DNA of 64,000 bases from Methanoculleus sp. UBA208 (lineage in GTDB: Archaea > Halobacteriota > Methanomicrobia > Methanomicrobiales > Methanoculleaceae). The notes under the pieces are model-generated. The model saw nothing but the letters and a program-made list of their open reading frames with translations, made no database searches and had not been told where the DNA came from. The position numbers and the translations under genes are program-made. Location of the stretch: contig NZ_DAFZ01000109.1 of assembly GCF_002498065.1 (NCBI RefSeq), positions 1 through 64,000 on the forward strand, written 5' to 3'. This document shows positions 33,143 through 42,661 of this stretch, one piece after another. How positions within the stretch are numbered: the first letter of the stretch is position 1; each line of letters opens with the position of its first letter.

Positions 33143-35887
33143 ATGCTCGAGGAAGAATATACGCTCGATTATTTCAGGTCCGAAGGGTTTGAGCGGAAGG
33201 TCTGCAAGAGTTGCGGGGCGGCCTTCTGGACCCGGGACCCCGAACAAGAGTTCTGCGGCGACGCTCCGTGTGTAACGTATAACTTCATCGGCAACCCGGT
33301 CTTCAAACCCCATAGCGTTGATGAGATGCGGGAGGCGTTCCTCTCGTTCTTTGAGCGGCACGGTCATACACGCCTCGAACGATACCCCGTAGCCGCCCGG
33401 TGGAGAGACGATATTTATCTCACCATCGCGTCCATCGCCGACTTCCAGCCGTTTGTCACGAGCGGGGTCGTCCCCCCGCCGGCGAACCCGCTGACCATCT
33501 CCCAGCCCTGCATCCGGTTAAACGACCTCGACTCCGTCGGAAGGTCGGGGCGCCACCTGACGCTCTTTGAGATGATGGCGCATCACGCCTTCAACACCCC
33601 CGAGGAGCAGATCTACTGGAAGGATGAGACGGTCGCCCTCTGCGACGAGTTCATCATGTCCATCGGGGGCGATCTCGACCGGGTCAGCTACAAGGAGCAC
33701 CCGTGGTACGGCGGCGGGAACGCCGGCGCCTCCGTCGAGGTGCTCATCGGCGGCCTCGAGGTCGCGACGCTGGTCTTCATGAACCTCGGGCGGCAGAAGA
33801 CCGATCAGCCGCCCGTCGACGTGAACGGGGTGCCCTACTACCCGATGCGGCTCAAGATCGTGGATACCGGCTACGGCCTTGAACGGTTCGTCTGGGCTTC
33901 GAAGGGTTCGCCGACGATCTACGACGCGGTATTCCCGGAGATGGTGAGCCGCCTGATGCATTCGGCCCATCTCGAGAACCTCCTCGACAACCCCGAGTTC
34001 ACGAAGATCATGGGGCTCAGCGCCCGGTTCGCCGGGGTCATGGACATCTCCGGGACGAACCTTTACAACCTCCGCAAAAAGGTCGCCGAGGCGATCGACG
34101 TACCCGTCGAACGGCTGGAGCGGATCGTCGTCCCGATCGAGAAGGTCTACTCGATCGCCGATCACACCCGCTGCCTCGCCTACATGCTCGGCGACTGCAT
34201 CGTCCCCTCGAATGTCCGGGAGGGGTATCTCGCCCGGCTCGTGCTTCGCCGGACGCTCCGGATGATGAACGACCTCTCGATGGATGACGACCTCGCCGAC
34301 CTGATCGAGGCGCAGATGCAGATCGTGGGAGTCGAGAACTTCGAGCAGGACGCCGATGTGGTCAGGGAGATCGTGGAGAACGAGGAGGCGAGGTACGCAA
34401 GCACTCTCGAGCGCGGGACCCGGATCGTCCAGAAGATCGCCCGGAACTACAAGGCAAAGAGTTCCCGGGTTCCCCTCACGGAAGTCATCACCCTCTACGA
34501 TTCGCACGGCATCCCGCCCGAGATGATAAGGGATGTCGCTGCCGCCGAGGGTGCCGTCGTGGAGATCCCCGACAACTTCTACTCGCTGATCGCCGAGTCT
34601 CACTCGGAGGCGCAGAAGGAGGTGAAGGGCGAGGACCCGCTTGCCCGCTACCGCGAGCGGGCGAAAGCGCTCCCCCCGACAAAGAAGCTCTATTACGAAC
34701 TCCCGAACGAGATCGAGTTCGAAGCGATGGTGCTGGACTACTTCGACGGGATGGCGGTGCTGGACCAGACGCTCTTCTATCCCGAGGGCGGCGGCCAGCC
34801 GTCCGATACCGGCACCCTGGTAACGTCCGAGAGCATGGTGCGGGTGGAGGAAGCCGTGAAACTCGGAGAGGTCATCCTCCACCGGGTCACGGGCGGTCCC
34901 CTGAAGCGGGGCGACCGGGTGAAGGGCATGGTCGACGAGGAGCGCCGGTGGTCGCTGATGCGCCACCACACGGCGACCCACGTTCTCCTCCACGCCGCTC
35001 AGCAGGTGCTCGGCGTCCACGTGCACCAGGCGGGCGCCCAGAAGGGGAGCGACGCTTCCCGCCTGGACATCCGGCATTACACGCATATCACGCCTGAAGA
35101 GCTCAGGAGAATCGAGATTGAGGCGAACCGCCTGGTCATGGCCGACACGCCGGTCTATGTCCATGTCGAGGAGCGGACGAAGGCCGAACAGAAGTACGGG
35201 TTCGGCCTCTACCAGGGCGGCGTCCCGCCGGGCCGGGAGATCAGGACGGTGCAGGTCGGCGCCGACGTGCAGGCGTGTGCGGGAACGCACGTCCGGACGA
35301 CCGGCGAGATCGGGCCGATCCGGATCCTCGGCGTCGAGCATATCCAGGACGGCGTGGAGCGGCTGGTCTTTGCGGCCGGTATCGCCGCCGTGCATGCCGT
35401 GCAGCGCATGGAGGAACTCCTCCAGGCGTCCGCCGACGTGGTGAGCGTCCAGCCCGAGAACCTGCCGGCAACGGTAGCGCGGTTCTTTGGTGAGTGGAAG
35501 GAGCAGAAGAAAGAGATCGAACGTCTCCGGAAGAAGGTGGTGGACCTCGAGATGCGCAGTCTCGACGGCGAGATGGTGGACGGGGTCAGGGTCGTCGTCA
35601 GGCAGGTGGATGCGGCCCAGAAGGAGCTCGTCGCGCTCGCCACCACCGTCGCCGACGAGGGCGGCGTGGCGCTCTTTGCGTCGGGAGACGGTAACGTGAA
35701 GGTTGTGGCAGCGTCGGGCGCACCGGCGGTGAACGCCGTCGATATCGTGCGGGAGGCCTGCGGCATCCTCGGCGGGAAGGGCGGCGGCAAGCCGAACCTT
35801 GCGCAGGGCGCAGGCCCGGACATCTCCCGGCTCGAAGAGGCGCTCGAGCACGGGCGCAACAGAATTATCGAAGCACTCCATGGCTGA
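33143..35887 (+). CDS. alaS: Alanyl-tRNA synthetase, archaeal type
   Basis: A 914-residue enzyme that charges tRNA-Ala. The archaeal zinc-binding N-terminal extension is KVCKSCGAAFWTRDPEQEFC. The class II core includes GHTRLERYPVAARWRDDIYL and GGGNAGASVEVLIGGLEV. The editing domain has HHTATHVLLHA and later CAGTHVRTTGEIG, the four zinc ligands that clear mischarged Ser/Gly-tRNA. The C-terminus is DHHA1 (GGKGGGKPNLAQGAG). Full length for an archaeal AlaRS. The next gene starts within its last codons (8-bp overlap). Confidence 0.97.
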   Translation: MLEEEYTLDYFRSEGFERKVCKSCGAAFWTRDPEQEFCGDAPCVTYNFIGNPVFKPHSVDEMREAFLSFFERHGHTRLERYPVAARWRDDIYLTIASIADFQPFVTSGVVPPPANPLTISQPCIRLNDLDSVGRSGRHLTLFEMMAHHAFNTPEEQIYWKDETVALCDEFIMSIGGDLDRVSYKEHPWYGGGNAGASVEVLIGGLEVATLVFMNLGRQKTDQPPVDVNGVPYYPMRLKIVDTGYGLERFVWASKGSPTIYDAVFPEMVSRLMHSAHLENLLDNPEFTKIMGLSARFAGVMDISGTNLYNLRKKVAEAIDVPVERLERIVVPIEKVYSIADHTRCLAYMLGDCIVPSNVREGYLARLVLRRTLRMMNDLSMDDDLADLIEAQMQIVGVENFEQDADVVREIVENEEARYASTLERGTRIVQKIARNYKAKSSRVPLTEVITLYDSHGIPPEMIRDVAAAEGAVVEIPDNFYSLIAESHSEAQKEVKGEDPLARYRERAKALPPTKKLYYELPNEIEFEAMVLDYFDGMAVLDQTLFYPEGGGQPSDTGTLVTSESMVRVEEAVKLGEVILHRVTGGPLKRGDRVKGMVDEERRWSLMRHHTATHVLLHAAQQVLGVHVHQAGAQKGSDASRLDIRHYTHITPEELRRIEIEANRLVMADTPVYVHVEERTKAEQKYGFGLYQGGVPPGREIRTVQVGADVQACAGTHVRTTGEIGPIRILGVEHIQDGVERLVFAAGIAAVHAVQRMEELLQASADVVSVQPENLPATVARFFGEWKEQKKEIERLRKKVVDLEMRSLDGEMVDGVRVVVRQVDAAQKELVALATTVADEGGVALFASGDGNVKVVAASGAPAVNAVDIVREACGILGGKGGGKPNLAQGAGPDISRLEEALEHGRNRIIEALHG

Positions 35888-36539
35888 CGATGTGGTAGTT
35901 ATCCAGCCGGGCGATGAGCGGGCACAGAAGATCGCCCGGGCAATGGCGAGCCAGACGGCGAACGCGATCATCCAGGCCTTCGGCGGCGGGCCGCTGACGT
36001 CGTCGGAGGTTGCCCGGCAGATGAAGATCCCGATCACCACCGCTTCCTACCACATCGAAAACCTCCTCGACGCCGGGCTTCTTGAGGTAATGGAGACCCG
36101 CTGGAGCGAGAAAGGGCGCGAGGTGAAGGTCTACGGCCTCGCGAACCAGGTCCTCATCATCGCGTCGCCGGCAAGCGATCTCCGGTCGGTGTTGCAGAAG
36201 TACGCGACGCTCTTTGGAGTCGTCGTCCTCGCGAGCCTCGGGCTCTGGGCAATCCTCCCGGCGGTGCTGCCGCTCGGCGGCTTTTCGCCCGCCCCAAGGT
36301 TGGTTTCCGAAAACGGGGAGAAATACACCGGCGGCACCGGTGAGGACGTCTCGACGCTCCAGAGCCCCGCCTTCGATGGCGCCGGGGTGCCGCCGGTCCA
36401 CGACCTGGTGATGGGTTTCTTCTTCGGCGCCTGTGCGGTGCTGCTGGCGCTGCTGGTCTACGAGGTCTACTACTGGTGGCGCACCTCCCCGCGCTGCAGG
36501 GTGGAAAATGAGCCCGAGCAGGTAAAAAAAGTCAGGTGA
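35880..36539 (+). CDS. Membrane-anchored ArsR-like winged-helix regulator
   Basis: A 219-residue protein. Residues 20-90 form an ArsR-type winged helix (ANAIIQAFGGGPLTSSEVAR, then ASYHIENLLDAGLLEVMET). Two membrane helices follow (YATLFGVVVLASLGLWAILP, and HDLVMGFFFGACAVLLALLV) separated by a short external loop. Membrane-tethered transcription regulators of this design are common in methanogens; the signal is unknown. The ATG at 35880 overlaps the end of alaS by 8 bp, so it is probably co-translated. Confidence 0.78.
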   Translation: MADDVVVIQPGDERAQKIARAMASQTANAIIQAFGGGPLTSSEVARQMKIPITTASYHIENLLDAGLLEVMETRWSEKGREVKVYGLANQVLIIASPASDLRSVLQKYATLFGVVVLASLGLWAILPAVLPLGGFSPAPRLVSENGEKYTGGTGEDVSTLQSPAFDGAGVPPVHDLVMGFFFGACAVLLALLVYEVYYWWRTSPRCRVENEPEQVKKVR

Positions 36540-36554
36540 GAGGTTTTCGGGTTT

Positions 36555-36683
36555 TTATCGCCGCCCCCCTGCAACTCCGGCTTGTGGCTGTTTTCCGGTT
36601 CCTGCTTCAACTTTTGCCCCGCATTTTGGGCATCGCGTCTTCTTCGGGTTGATCTCTGCACCGCAACTGTAGCATTTCGGCAT
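36555..36683 (-). CDS. Mini zinc-ribbon protein, 42 residues
   Basis: It reads MPKCYSCGAEINPKKTRCPK CGAKVEAG, with two CxxC pairs twelve residues apart: a complete single zinc ribbon followed by a flexible Gly/Gln-rich tail. It is convergent to the regulator gene and ends 16 bp after that gene's stop. No strong Shine-Dalgarno is seen before the ATG. Very short zinc ribbons of this type are easily missed in annotation. Family and partner unknown. Confidence 0.6.
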   Translation of the reverse strand: MPKCYSCGAEINPKKTRCPKCGAKVEAGTGKQPQAGVAGGRR

Positions 36684-37011
36684 GGTGTCTCACCACACTG
36701 CGCCTGATGCTGTTCTTATGTCATAAGGGTATCCTATGGAGAATCCTGTCACGGCCCCTGCTGCAGGCCGACGTGCGCCGTATTGCCTACCGGCCCGTAT
36801 GATGGCCCGGTCTCCGTGTTCTCCGGAGGGGGCTGGCAGGGATCGGGACGCGGGCATCGCGATCGTCCGTACCATCTGTGCACCCTTTCAACCCGTTTTT
36901 CCGGCTCTTTTTGTCCAATATCCTCTGATGTTGATTCTCCGGGATTTTTTTGTGCCCGACATATATTTGAATATGGATAAAAATATAACACCTGCTCGTC
37001 AACCATGATCC
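36684..37011. other. Intergenic region with UPF0316 promoter
   Basis: About 330 bp. The first 270 show no gene I can support. The last 60 are AT-rich, and GATAAAAATATAA (36977-36989) lies about 28 bp before ATG 37012, a likely TATA box for a leaderless mRNA. An earlier ATG at 37005 gives only a 10-codon frame, so 37012 is the start. Confidence 0.5.
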
Positions 37012-37611
37012 ATGCTCGCCATCGTCCCGGAGATTGACCCGGAGGTCTTCTCGCTGGTCGTAATCCCGGTGTTCATCTTTCTCGCGCGTATCTGCGACGT
37101 TACCATCGGGACGATGCGGATCATCTTCGTCTCCCGGGGGATGAAGGTGATCGCCCCGGTCCTTGGATTCTTCGAGATCTTCATCTGGATCGTTGCCGTC
37201 GGCCAGATCTTTCAGAACCTCACGAACCCCTTCAACTACTTCGCCTACGCGGCCGGGTTCGCCGCCGGGAACTACATCGGGATGCTTGTCGAGGAACGGC
37301 TGGCGATGGGGCTTGCGCTCATCCGAATCATCACCCAGCGGGATGCAACGAACCTCATCGACTACCTCCGCGCCGCCGGCTACGGGGTGACGGTCTTCGA
37401 CGCCCAGGGGAAACAGGGTCCCGGCAAGGTTCTCTTCTCGGTGGTCAAGAGAAAGAACATCCGCGACGTGGAGGACGCCATCCACGAGTTCAACCCCAAG
37501 GCGTTCTACTCGATCGAGGACGTGCGGCGGGCGGCGGAGGGGACGTTCCCGGTCACCGTGCCGGGCCCGACCCCGTTCTCCTTTGGGAGAGTCATCCGGA
37601 AGGGGAAGTGA
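37012..37611 (+). CDS. UPF0316 / DUF2179 membrane protein
   Basis: A 199-residue protein with three membrane helices: [38 protein letters not shown] and [15 protein letters not shown]. The cytoplasmic C-terminal DUF2179 domain contains [20 protein letters not shown] and [20 protein letters not shown]. The motif [11 protein letters not shown] is typical of UPF0316. The function of the family is unknown; DUF2179 resembles small ligand-binding domains. Its 3' end overlaps the convergent dehydrogenase gene by 20 bp. Confidence 0.85.
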   Translation: MLAIVPEIDPEVFSLVVIPVFIFLARICDVTIGTMRIIFVSRGMKVIAPVLGFFEIFIWIVAVGQIFQNLTNPFNYFAYAAGFAAGNYIGMLVEERLAMGLALIRIITQRDATNLIDYLRAAGYGVTVFDAQGKQGPGKVLFSVVKRKNIRDVEDAIHEFNPKAFYSIEDVRRAAEGTFPVTVPGPTPFSFGRVIRKGK

Positions 37612-38746
37612 CCCCTCCGTAGGTTATCCGGTAGACGGCGTTCGCCCGGTCGTCCGAGACCAGGAGCGAACCGTCGTTTGCCACCTCGACGTCAACCGGC
37701 CGTCCCCATGCATCGCCCTCCTGGAGCCAGCCCTCCGCAAAGACGTCGTAGGAGACGGGCGTGCTGTTCTCGAGTTCGACCATCGTCACCCGGTAGCCGA
37801 TCGGCTCCGCCCGGTTCCAGGAACCGTGCTCGGCGATGAAGATCCTGTTCTCGTATTCCCTCGTGAACTGCTCGCCGGTGTAGAACCGCATGCCAAGCGC
37901 AGCCACGTGCGGCCCGAGTTCCTGCTCCGGCGGCGTGAACTCGCTGCATGACCGCTCCGCCCCGAACTCCGGGTCGGGGATCGACCGCCCGTGGCAGTAG
38001 GGGAACCCGAAGTGCATCCCGCTCTCCGGCGCCCGGTTCAGCTCGTCTGGCGGGACGTTCTCGCCGAGCCAGTCCCGGCCGTTGTCGGTGAACCATAATA
38101 CACCGGTATCCGGGTGCCAGTCGAACCCCACGGTGTTCCTGATGCCCCGTGCATAGACCTCGAGATCGGTCCCGTCCGGGTTCATCCGGAGGATGGTGCC
38201 GAACCGCTCGTCGTCGGGGTCGCAGACGTTGCAGGGCACGCCTACAGGGATGTAGAGTTTCCCGTCGGGCCCGAAGGCGATGAACTTCCACCCGTGCGAC
38301 GCGTCGTCCGGGAAGGCGTAGCTCACCACCGCCGCCTCGGGCGGGTCGGCAAGGTTCGCCTCGATATCGTCGTAGCGCAGGATGCGGCCGATCTCGGCAA
38401 CGTAGAGGGAGCCGTTCCGGAGCGCAACCCCGTTCGGGGAGTCGAGACCGTTCGCGATGACGATCACTTCATCGCCCTTACCGTCGCCGTCGCGGTCGGG
38501 TATGGCGTAGACGTTCCCGGGGCCGCGGCTCCCGACGAAGAGCGTCCCGTTCGGGGACATGGTCATCGATCGCGCCCCGGTGACGTTCCCGGCATAGACG
38601 TCGATCGCAAAGCCCGGCGGGAGGGTGATCGTATCGAGCGGCAGGGTGCCGGCGGTGCCCCCCGGGGGCATCACGACGGCCACGGCGATGCCGAGGAGGG
38701 CGAGCACCGCAACCGCGGCAAGGATGATAACAGTCCGGCGTGTCAT
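37592..38746 (-). CDS. PQQ-dependent sugar-dehydrogenase-like beta-propeller, exported
   Basis: A 384-residue protein. Residues 5-26 form a signal anchor ([20 protein letters not shown]). The rest is a beta-propeller of the glucose/sorbosone dehydrogenase family: [40 protein letters not shown] and [20 protein letters not shown]. Such enzymes oxidise sugars with PQQ and Ca outside the cell, but methanogens are not known to make PQQ, so the true cofactor is open. A conserved-looking CNVC sits in [18 protein letters not shown]. It stands alone on the minus strand, convergent with UPF0316. Confidence 0.82.
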   Translation of the reverse strand: MTRRTVIILAAVAVLALLGIAVAVVMPPGGTAGTLPLDTITLPPGFAIDVYAGNVTGARSMTMSPNGTLFVGSRGPGNVYAIPDRDGDGKGDEVIVIANGLDSPNGVALRNGSLYVAEIGRILRYDDIEANLADPPEAAVVSYAFPDDASHGWKFIAFGPDGKLYIPVGVPCNVCDPDDERFGTILRMNPDGTDLEVYARGIRNTVGFDWHPDTGVLWFTDNGRDWLGENVPPDELNRAPESGMHFGFPYCHGRSIPDPEFGAERSCSEFTPPEQELGPHVAALGMRFYTGEQFTREYENRIFIAEHGSWNRAEPIGYRVTMVELENSTPVSYDVFAEGWLQEGDAWGRPVDVEVANDGSLLVSDDRANAVYRITYGGVTSPSG

Positions 38747-38796
38747 GGAGGGTCATCTCCGGGACTCCGGATGGCGGGAGGGTATATAGGGGTTAC

Positions 38797-39513
38797 TCAC
38801 GCGAACCGCCGGATGCCGGCAAGCGGCGGGAGGACCACCGCCTCGCCGTCCACCTCCACCACCGGCTGCAGGGTGCTCGGATCCACGCGGCGGAGGATGG
38901 GCGAGAGGAAGTCCCGGCTTCTTACGTAGTTGATCGTGACGCCGGGAGAGAGCGGGTTGAAGGCCGGCATCACGATGATGTCTTTACCCCTCACCACGCC
39001 CTCCCCGTAGAGGAAACAGGGGAACCGGGCGAGATCGATCTCGATCGCCGGATGGTCGTGGCCGATGATCAGCGTCCCGTGGTCGTCGACCGCCTGATCG
39101 CCGTGGACCACCGTATAGCCGCCGCGGTCGTAGCGTTCGACCGCCCCCCCTGCGACCGTGGGAAGCATGGCGTCGTGCGATCCCCGGACAAGGACGGCCT
39201 CGCACTCGGCCCGAAGGGTCGCAAGGATCGCCGAGAACGTCTCCCTAACGTCCCGGCTCACCCGGTTGAAGGCGTGGAAGATGTCCCCGTCGAGGACGAA
39301 GACCGCCGGAGCGAACCGGCGGAGGATCGCCTCGAACCGTTCGAGCAGCGTCTCCTCCTCGTGGAGCGGGAAGTGGAGGCCCTGGCGGTAGAGCGTCTCC
39401 GCCAGCCCGATATGGACGTCGGAGACGACGCAGAGGGAGAGTTCCCTGACGTAGAGCGCGCCCTTATAAAAGCCGAACCGGGAGAGGAGTTCGGCCTCAC
39501 CGACCGCGCTCAT
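38797..39513 (-). CDS. Metallophosphoesterase linked to Lhr helicase
   Basis: A 238-residue calcineurin-like phosphoesterase with motifs SDVHIGL, LDGDIFH, VRGSHDAM, VVHGD and IGHDHPA. The third motif is normally GNHD; here Asn is replaced by Ser, which removes one metal ligand side chain and may change activity. ATG 39513 overlaps the stop of the helicase gene (ATGA), so the two are coupled. Archaeal Lhr genes are commonly paired with a phosphoesterase of this type, which suggests a DNA-repair nuclease role. Confidence 0.82.
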   Translation of the reverse strand: MSAVGEAELLSRFGFYKGALYVRELSLCVVSDVHIGLAETLYRQGLHFPLHEEETLLERFEAILRRFAPAVFVLDGDIFHAFNRVSRDVRETFSAILATLRAECEAVLVRGSHDAMLPTVAGGAVERYDRGGYTVVHGDQAVDDHGTLIIGHDHPAIEIDLARFPCFLYGEGVVRGKDIIVMPAFNPLSPGVTINYVRSRDFLSPILRRVDPSTLQPVVEVDGEAVVLPPLAGIRRFA

Positions 39514-42128
39514 GCCGCCGCCTCACCTCCGATGCTGCTCATCACCCGGCGCTGGAACTCGCGGAGCATCGAGAGCCGGTCCTGCGCGTAGACCGCGTCG
39601 GAGACCCCGAGCGTCGCGATCCCGAACGCGAGCGGGCTCGGGGACGCGGCGCGGGTCAGGACGACCTCGATTGCGCACGCACCGATGCCGTCGACGATCC
39701 GCCGGATGTTCTCGACCTCGAACCGGTCCTCGATCACCTCGCGGTAGGTCTCCCGCATCACGGCGAAGCCGTCGAGCCGTTTGGCAAACGCTATCAGCAT
39801 GTCGGCGCTCACCTGCTGGCGCCGGGCGCTCCTTCTTTTGCCCATGTAGTTACGGAGGATCATGAACGACCGGGCCGCGTTGATCCGGAAGACCCGCTTT
39901 AAGAGCTGGGTATCCCCGACGGCCTCCTCGAGGATCTCGCTGCATTCGTCGGCCCGGATGCCCCCGATGATGCGCACGGGGTCGGCTCTCTTCTCCAGCG
40001 GAATCGAGACCAGAAACCCGGTGTCGCTGATCCCGACCGAGACGTTCGTCGTGACGTCCCGCGCGATCATGAAGGCGACGATCCGGGAGAACCCGTCGTT
40101 GAACCGCAGCCCGTAGTTGGTCATGAAGTAGTAGAGGCGGCGGTGGTTCTCCCGGTCGACCTGCTCCTCGACGACGATCCGGCCGGGCGTGGGGACGGCC
40201 AGATCGCCCATGTAGCGCACCTGCTGCTCGAAGATCGCGCAGATGCTCCGGGCGCTGTTCTCGTCGATCGGGTACCCGGCAAGGAGCGTATCGACGAGGT
40301 CTTCCGTCCCCATCGTCTGCATCGCACGAAGCATCGTCTCCTTGAACCGGAGGACATGGAGGCCGAGATCGAACGAGAGCGGGAGTTTCTCGGAGAACCA
40401 GCTCGGTATCGTCGGCCGGTCGGTCGTCGGATCGACGTAGAGTTTCCCGCCCCGGCGGTAGGCGAACTTGTAGCGCCGCCCCCCGAGGACGAAGACGTCG
40501 CCCTTGTTCATCCGCTCCAGGTATTTCTCGTCCAGGTTGCCGGCAAACGCCCCGTCCCGGGTGAGGACGTCGCAGGAGAACTCATCAGGGATGGTCCCGG
40601 AGTTTAAGAAGTAGATCATCCGGGCGTTCCGCCCTCGCTTTCGAACCGTCCCCTCCTCCGCGTCGTGCCATATCTTCGCGTAGATCCGCCGCTCCTCGAG
40701 CCCCGCATACTCCCCCGCGAGGTAGCGGACGACGCTCATGAGGTCTTCCTCCTCGAGGTTCTGGTAGCAGTGGGACCGGCGGACGACCTCGAGCATCGTA
40801 TCAACCTGCGTCGTCCCCTCGAGCGCCATCCCGAAGACGTGCTGGGCGAGGACGTCGAGACAGTTCTCCGGGATGTGGATCCGGTCGACGAACCCGCTCT
40901 GCCCCTCCCGGAGCATCACCGCGCACTCGACGAGCTCGTCGCGATCGAGGACGACGATCCTCCCTTTGACCACCTCGCCGAGGCGGTGCCCGGCCCGCCC
41001 GATCCGCTGGAGGAGCGCCGCCACGGACTTGGGCGATCCCACCTGGAGGACGAGGTCGACGTGGGGCATGTCGACCCCGAGTTCGAGCGATGTGGAGGTC
41101 GTCACCACCTTCACCCTCCCTGACTTGAGTTTCTCCTCGACGGCAAGCCTCCCCTCTGTCCCCATCGAGCCGTGATGGCACCCCGTGTTCTCTTCCGTGT
41201 AGCACTCCGGGTAGCGGACACGGAGGTTGTGGAGGATCCGCTCGGCGCCGTTCCTGGTGTTCGTGAAGACGAGCGTGTTGCTGTGATCCTCTACGAGGCG
41301 GTGGATGGTCGCGTAAAGGTGCCGCGAGAGGTCTTCGGGTGTGGTGTCGATGAGATCGGGGACCGGACAGAGGAGCTCCAGGTCGAACTCCCGCGCGAAC
41401 CGGGTATCGACGATCTCCACCTCGCGCCCGGCGCCGACCAGGAACCGGCCTACCTCCTCGAGAGGCTCGATCGTCGCCGAGCACCCGATTCGGGTAAAGC
41501 CACCGCCCGCCTCCTTCACCAGTTCCTCCAGGCGCTCGAGGCTCACCGAGAGGTGGACGCCGCGTTTCGAGCCTGCAAGGGAGTGAATCTCGTCGACGAC
41601 GACCCACCGGACAGTCCGGAGGCTCTCGCGGAACTTCGGGGAGTTCAAGAGGATCCCGAGGGTCTCGGGGGTGATGTTGAGGATGTGGGGGGGTTTTCGC
41701 GCCATCTTTGCTTTATCTGCTATCGAGACGTCCCCGTGCCGGATCGCGTGCCGTATGGGTGTGTGATCGATCCCCCGCCCGCGGGCGATCTCCCGGACCC
41801 CCTCGAGCGGCTGGCTGAGGTTCTTGTGGATGTCGTTTGCGAGCGACTTGAGCGGTGAGATGTAAAGGCAGTAGACGCTGTCCTCGAGCCCCTCCGTCCG
41901 TGCCCGGACAAAGAGGTCGTCGATGATCGCAAGGAACGCCGAGAGGGTCTTTCCCGACCCGGTCGGCGAACAGATGAGGACGTTCTTTCCGTCGTGGATG
42001 AGCGGGACCGCCATCCGTTGCGGCGGCGTGAGACGCCCCTCCAGTCGTTGCATGCACCATTCCTGTACGTTTTCGTCGAGGAGACCGAGGATCTCCTCAT
42101 CAGAATGCCCTGCCGGCCGCTTCTCCAT
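39510..42128 (-). CDS. lhr: Lhr-family superfamily 2 DNA helicase
   Basis: An 872-residue Lhr-type helicase. Motif I is CSPTGSGKTLSAF, motif II VVDEIHSLAGSKRGVHL, and motif VI LQRIGRAGHRLGEVV. A winged helix and the long Lhr core domain follow (RRYKFAYRRGGKLYVDPTTD, then NYGLRFNDGFSRIVAFMIAR). Lhr unwinds DNA and RNA-DNA hybrids in repair. The length is usual for the archaeal core form. No ribosome site decides between close starts; ATG 42128 is used. It is followed by the coupled phosphoesterase. Confidence 0.9.
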   Translation of the reverse strand: MEKRPAGHSDEEILGLLDENVQEWCMQRLEGRLTPPQRMAVPLIHDGKNVLICSPTGSGKTLSAFLAIIDDLFVRARTEGLEDSVYCLYISPLKSLANDIHKNLSQPLEGVREIARGRGIDHTPIRHAIRHGDVSIADKAKMARKPPHILNITPETLGILLNSPKFRESLRTVRWVVVDEIHSLAGSKRGVHLSVSLERLEELVKEAGGGFTRIGCSATIEPLEEVGRFLVGAGREVEIVDTRFAREFDLELLCPVPDLIDTTPEDLSRHLYATIHRLVEDHSNTLVFTNTRNGAERILHNLRVRYPECYTEENTGCHHGSMGTEGRLAVEEKLKSGRVKVVTTSTSLELGVDMPHVDLVLQVGSPKSVAALLQRIGRAGHRLGEVVKGRIVVLDRDELVECAVMLREGQSGFVDRIHIPENCLDVLAQHVFGMALEGTTQVDTMLEVVRRSHCYQNLEEEDLMSVVRYLAGEYAGLEERRIYAKIWHDAEEGTVRKRGRNARMIYFLNSGTIPDEFSCDVLTRDGAFAGNLDEKYLERMNKGDVFVLGGRRYKFAYRRGGKLYVDPTTDRPTIPSWFSEKLPLSFDLGLHVLRFKETMLRAMQTMGTEDLVDTLLAGYPIDENSARSICAIFEQQVRYMGDLAVPTPGRIVVEEQVDRENHRRLYYFMTNYGLRFNDGFSRIVAFMIARDVTTNVSVGISDTGFLVSIPLEKRADPVRIIGGIRADECSEILEEAVGDTQLLKRVFRINAARSFMILRNYMGKRRSARRQQVSADMLIAFAKRLDGFAVMRETYREVIEDRFEVENIRRIVDGIGACAIEVVLTRAASPSPLAFGIATLGVSDAVYAQDRLSMLREFQRRVMSSIGGEAAA

Positions 42129-42661
42129 CCCTTCACCTGCTGTTGTCCCCCGGGTTCTGCCGTGCGCCCTCCCGCATACCGGTGCGGGAAACGGCAGGCC
42201 CGCGTAATCCCTGATCTGTCCCTTGTTTGGGAGAATTTACCAACATCGGCGCGGTGAGGTGGCGAAAGGGAAAAACAGTGCTGTAGAATTGGATTCAAAC
42301 AGCAGTTGCTCCCTTTCTTCGGCCGGAACGCCGCGCCGAATTTTGTATGTATTCTGCGATCATCAAAGATAGCCTTTTGCGTATCCCGGCGTGATCGGGT
42401 GAGGTGGATGGATGTTATTTGCCGGAACTGTGCCGCGGGTTTGACGTTTAGGGTCTAAATGCGGCGATTTCCGATCCCGGTGGCAACCGGCTGCGCCTGC
42501 TCGCCCCTGAAGAATTCATTCTATCGGCTTTTCCGGCAATTGCCGCCTCCCCCCTGTGCCGGATTCCGGCAGTTCCGGGTGGCGAGAGCAATCACTCTCC
42601 GTACCGGCGCATTTGAGATATTCTAATGTATGATCTCGTGAAACCTAACAGCGGAATTACG
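42129..42661. other. Non-coding interval of about 530 bp
   Basis: No gene, tRNA or clear structured RNA is seen. A GGTGAGGTGGATGG ribosome-like site leads to a 16-codon frame at 42410 (MDVICRNCAAGLTFRV), which looks like the start of a lost zinc-ribbon gene and is not called. GATATTCTAATG near 42613 may be the promoter of the downstream hexuloisomerase gene. A small RNA cannot be excluded by eye. Confidence 0.4.

Noticed and set aside
33518..36040. 840-codon minus-strand frame opposite alaS
   Set aside because: It is a shadow of the GC-rich alaS gene; alaS motifs are unambiguous.
42410..42460. 16-codon zinc-ribbon-like frame
   Set aside because: Too short and with one Cys pair only; kept as a remark, not a gene.
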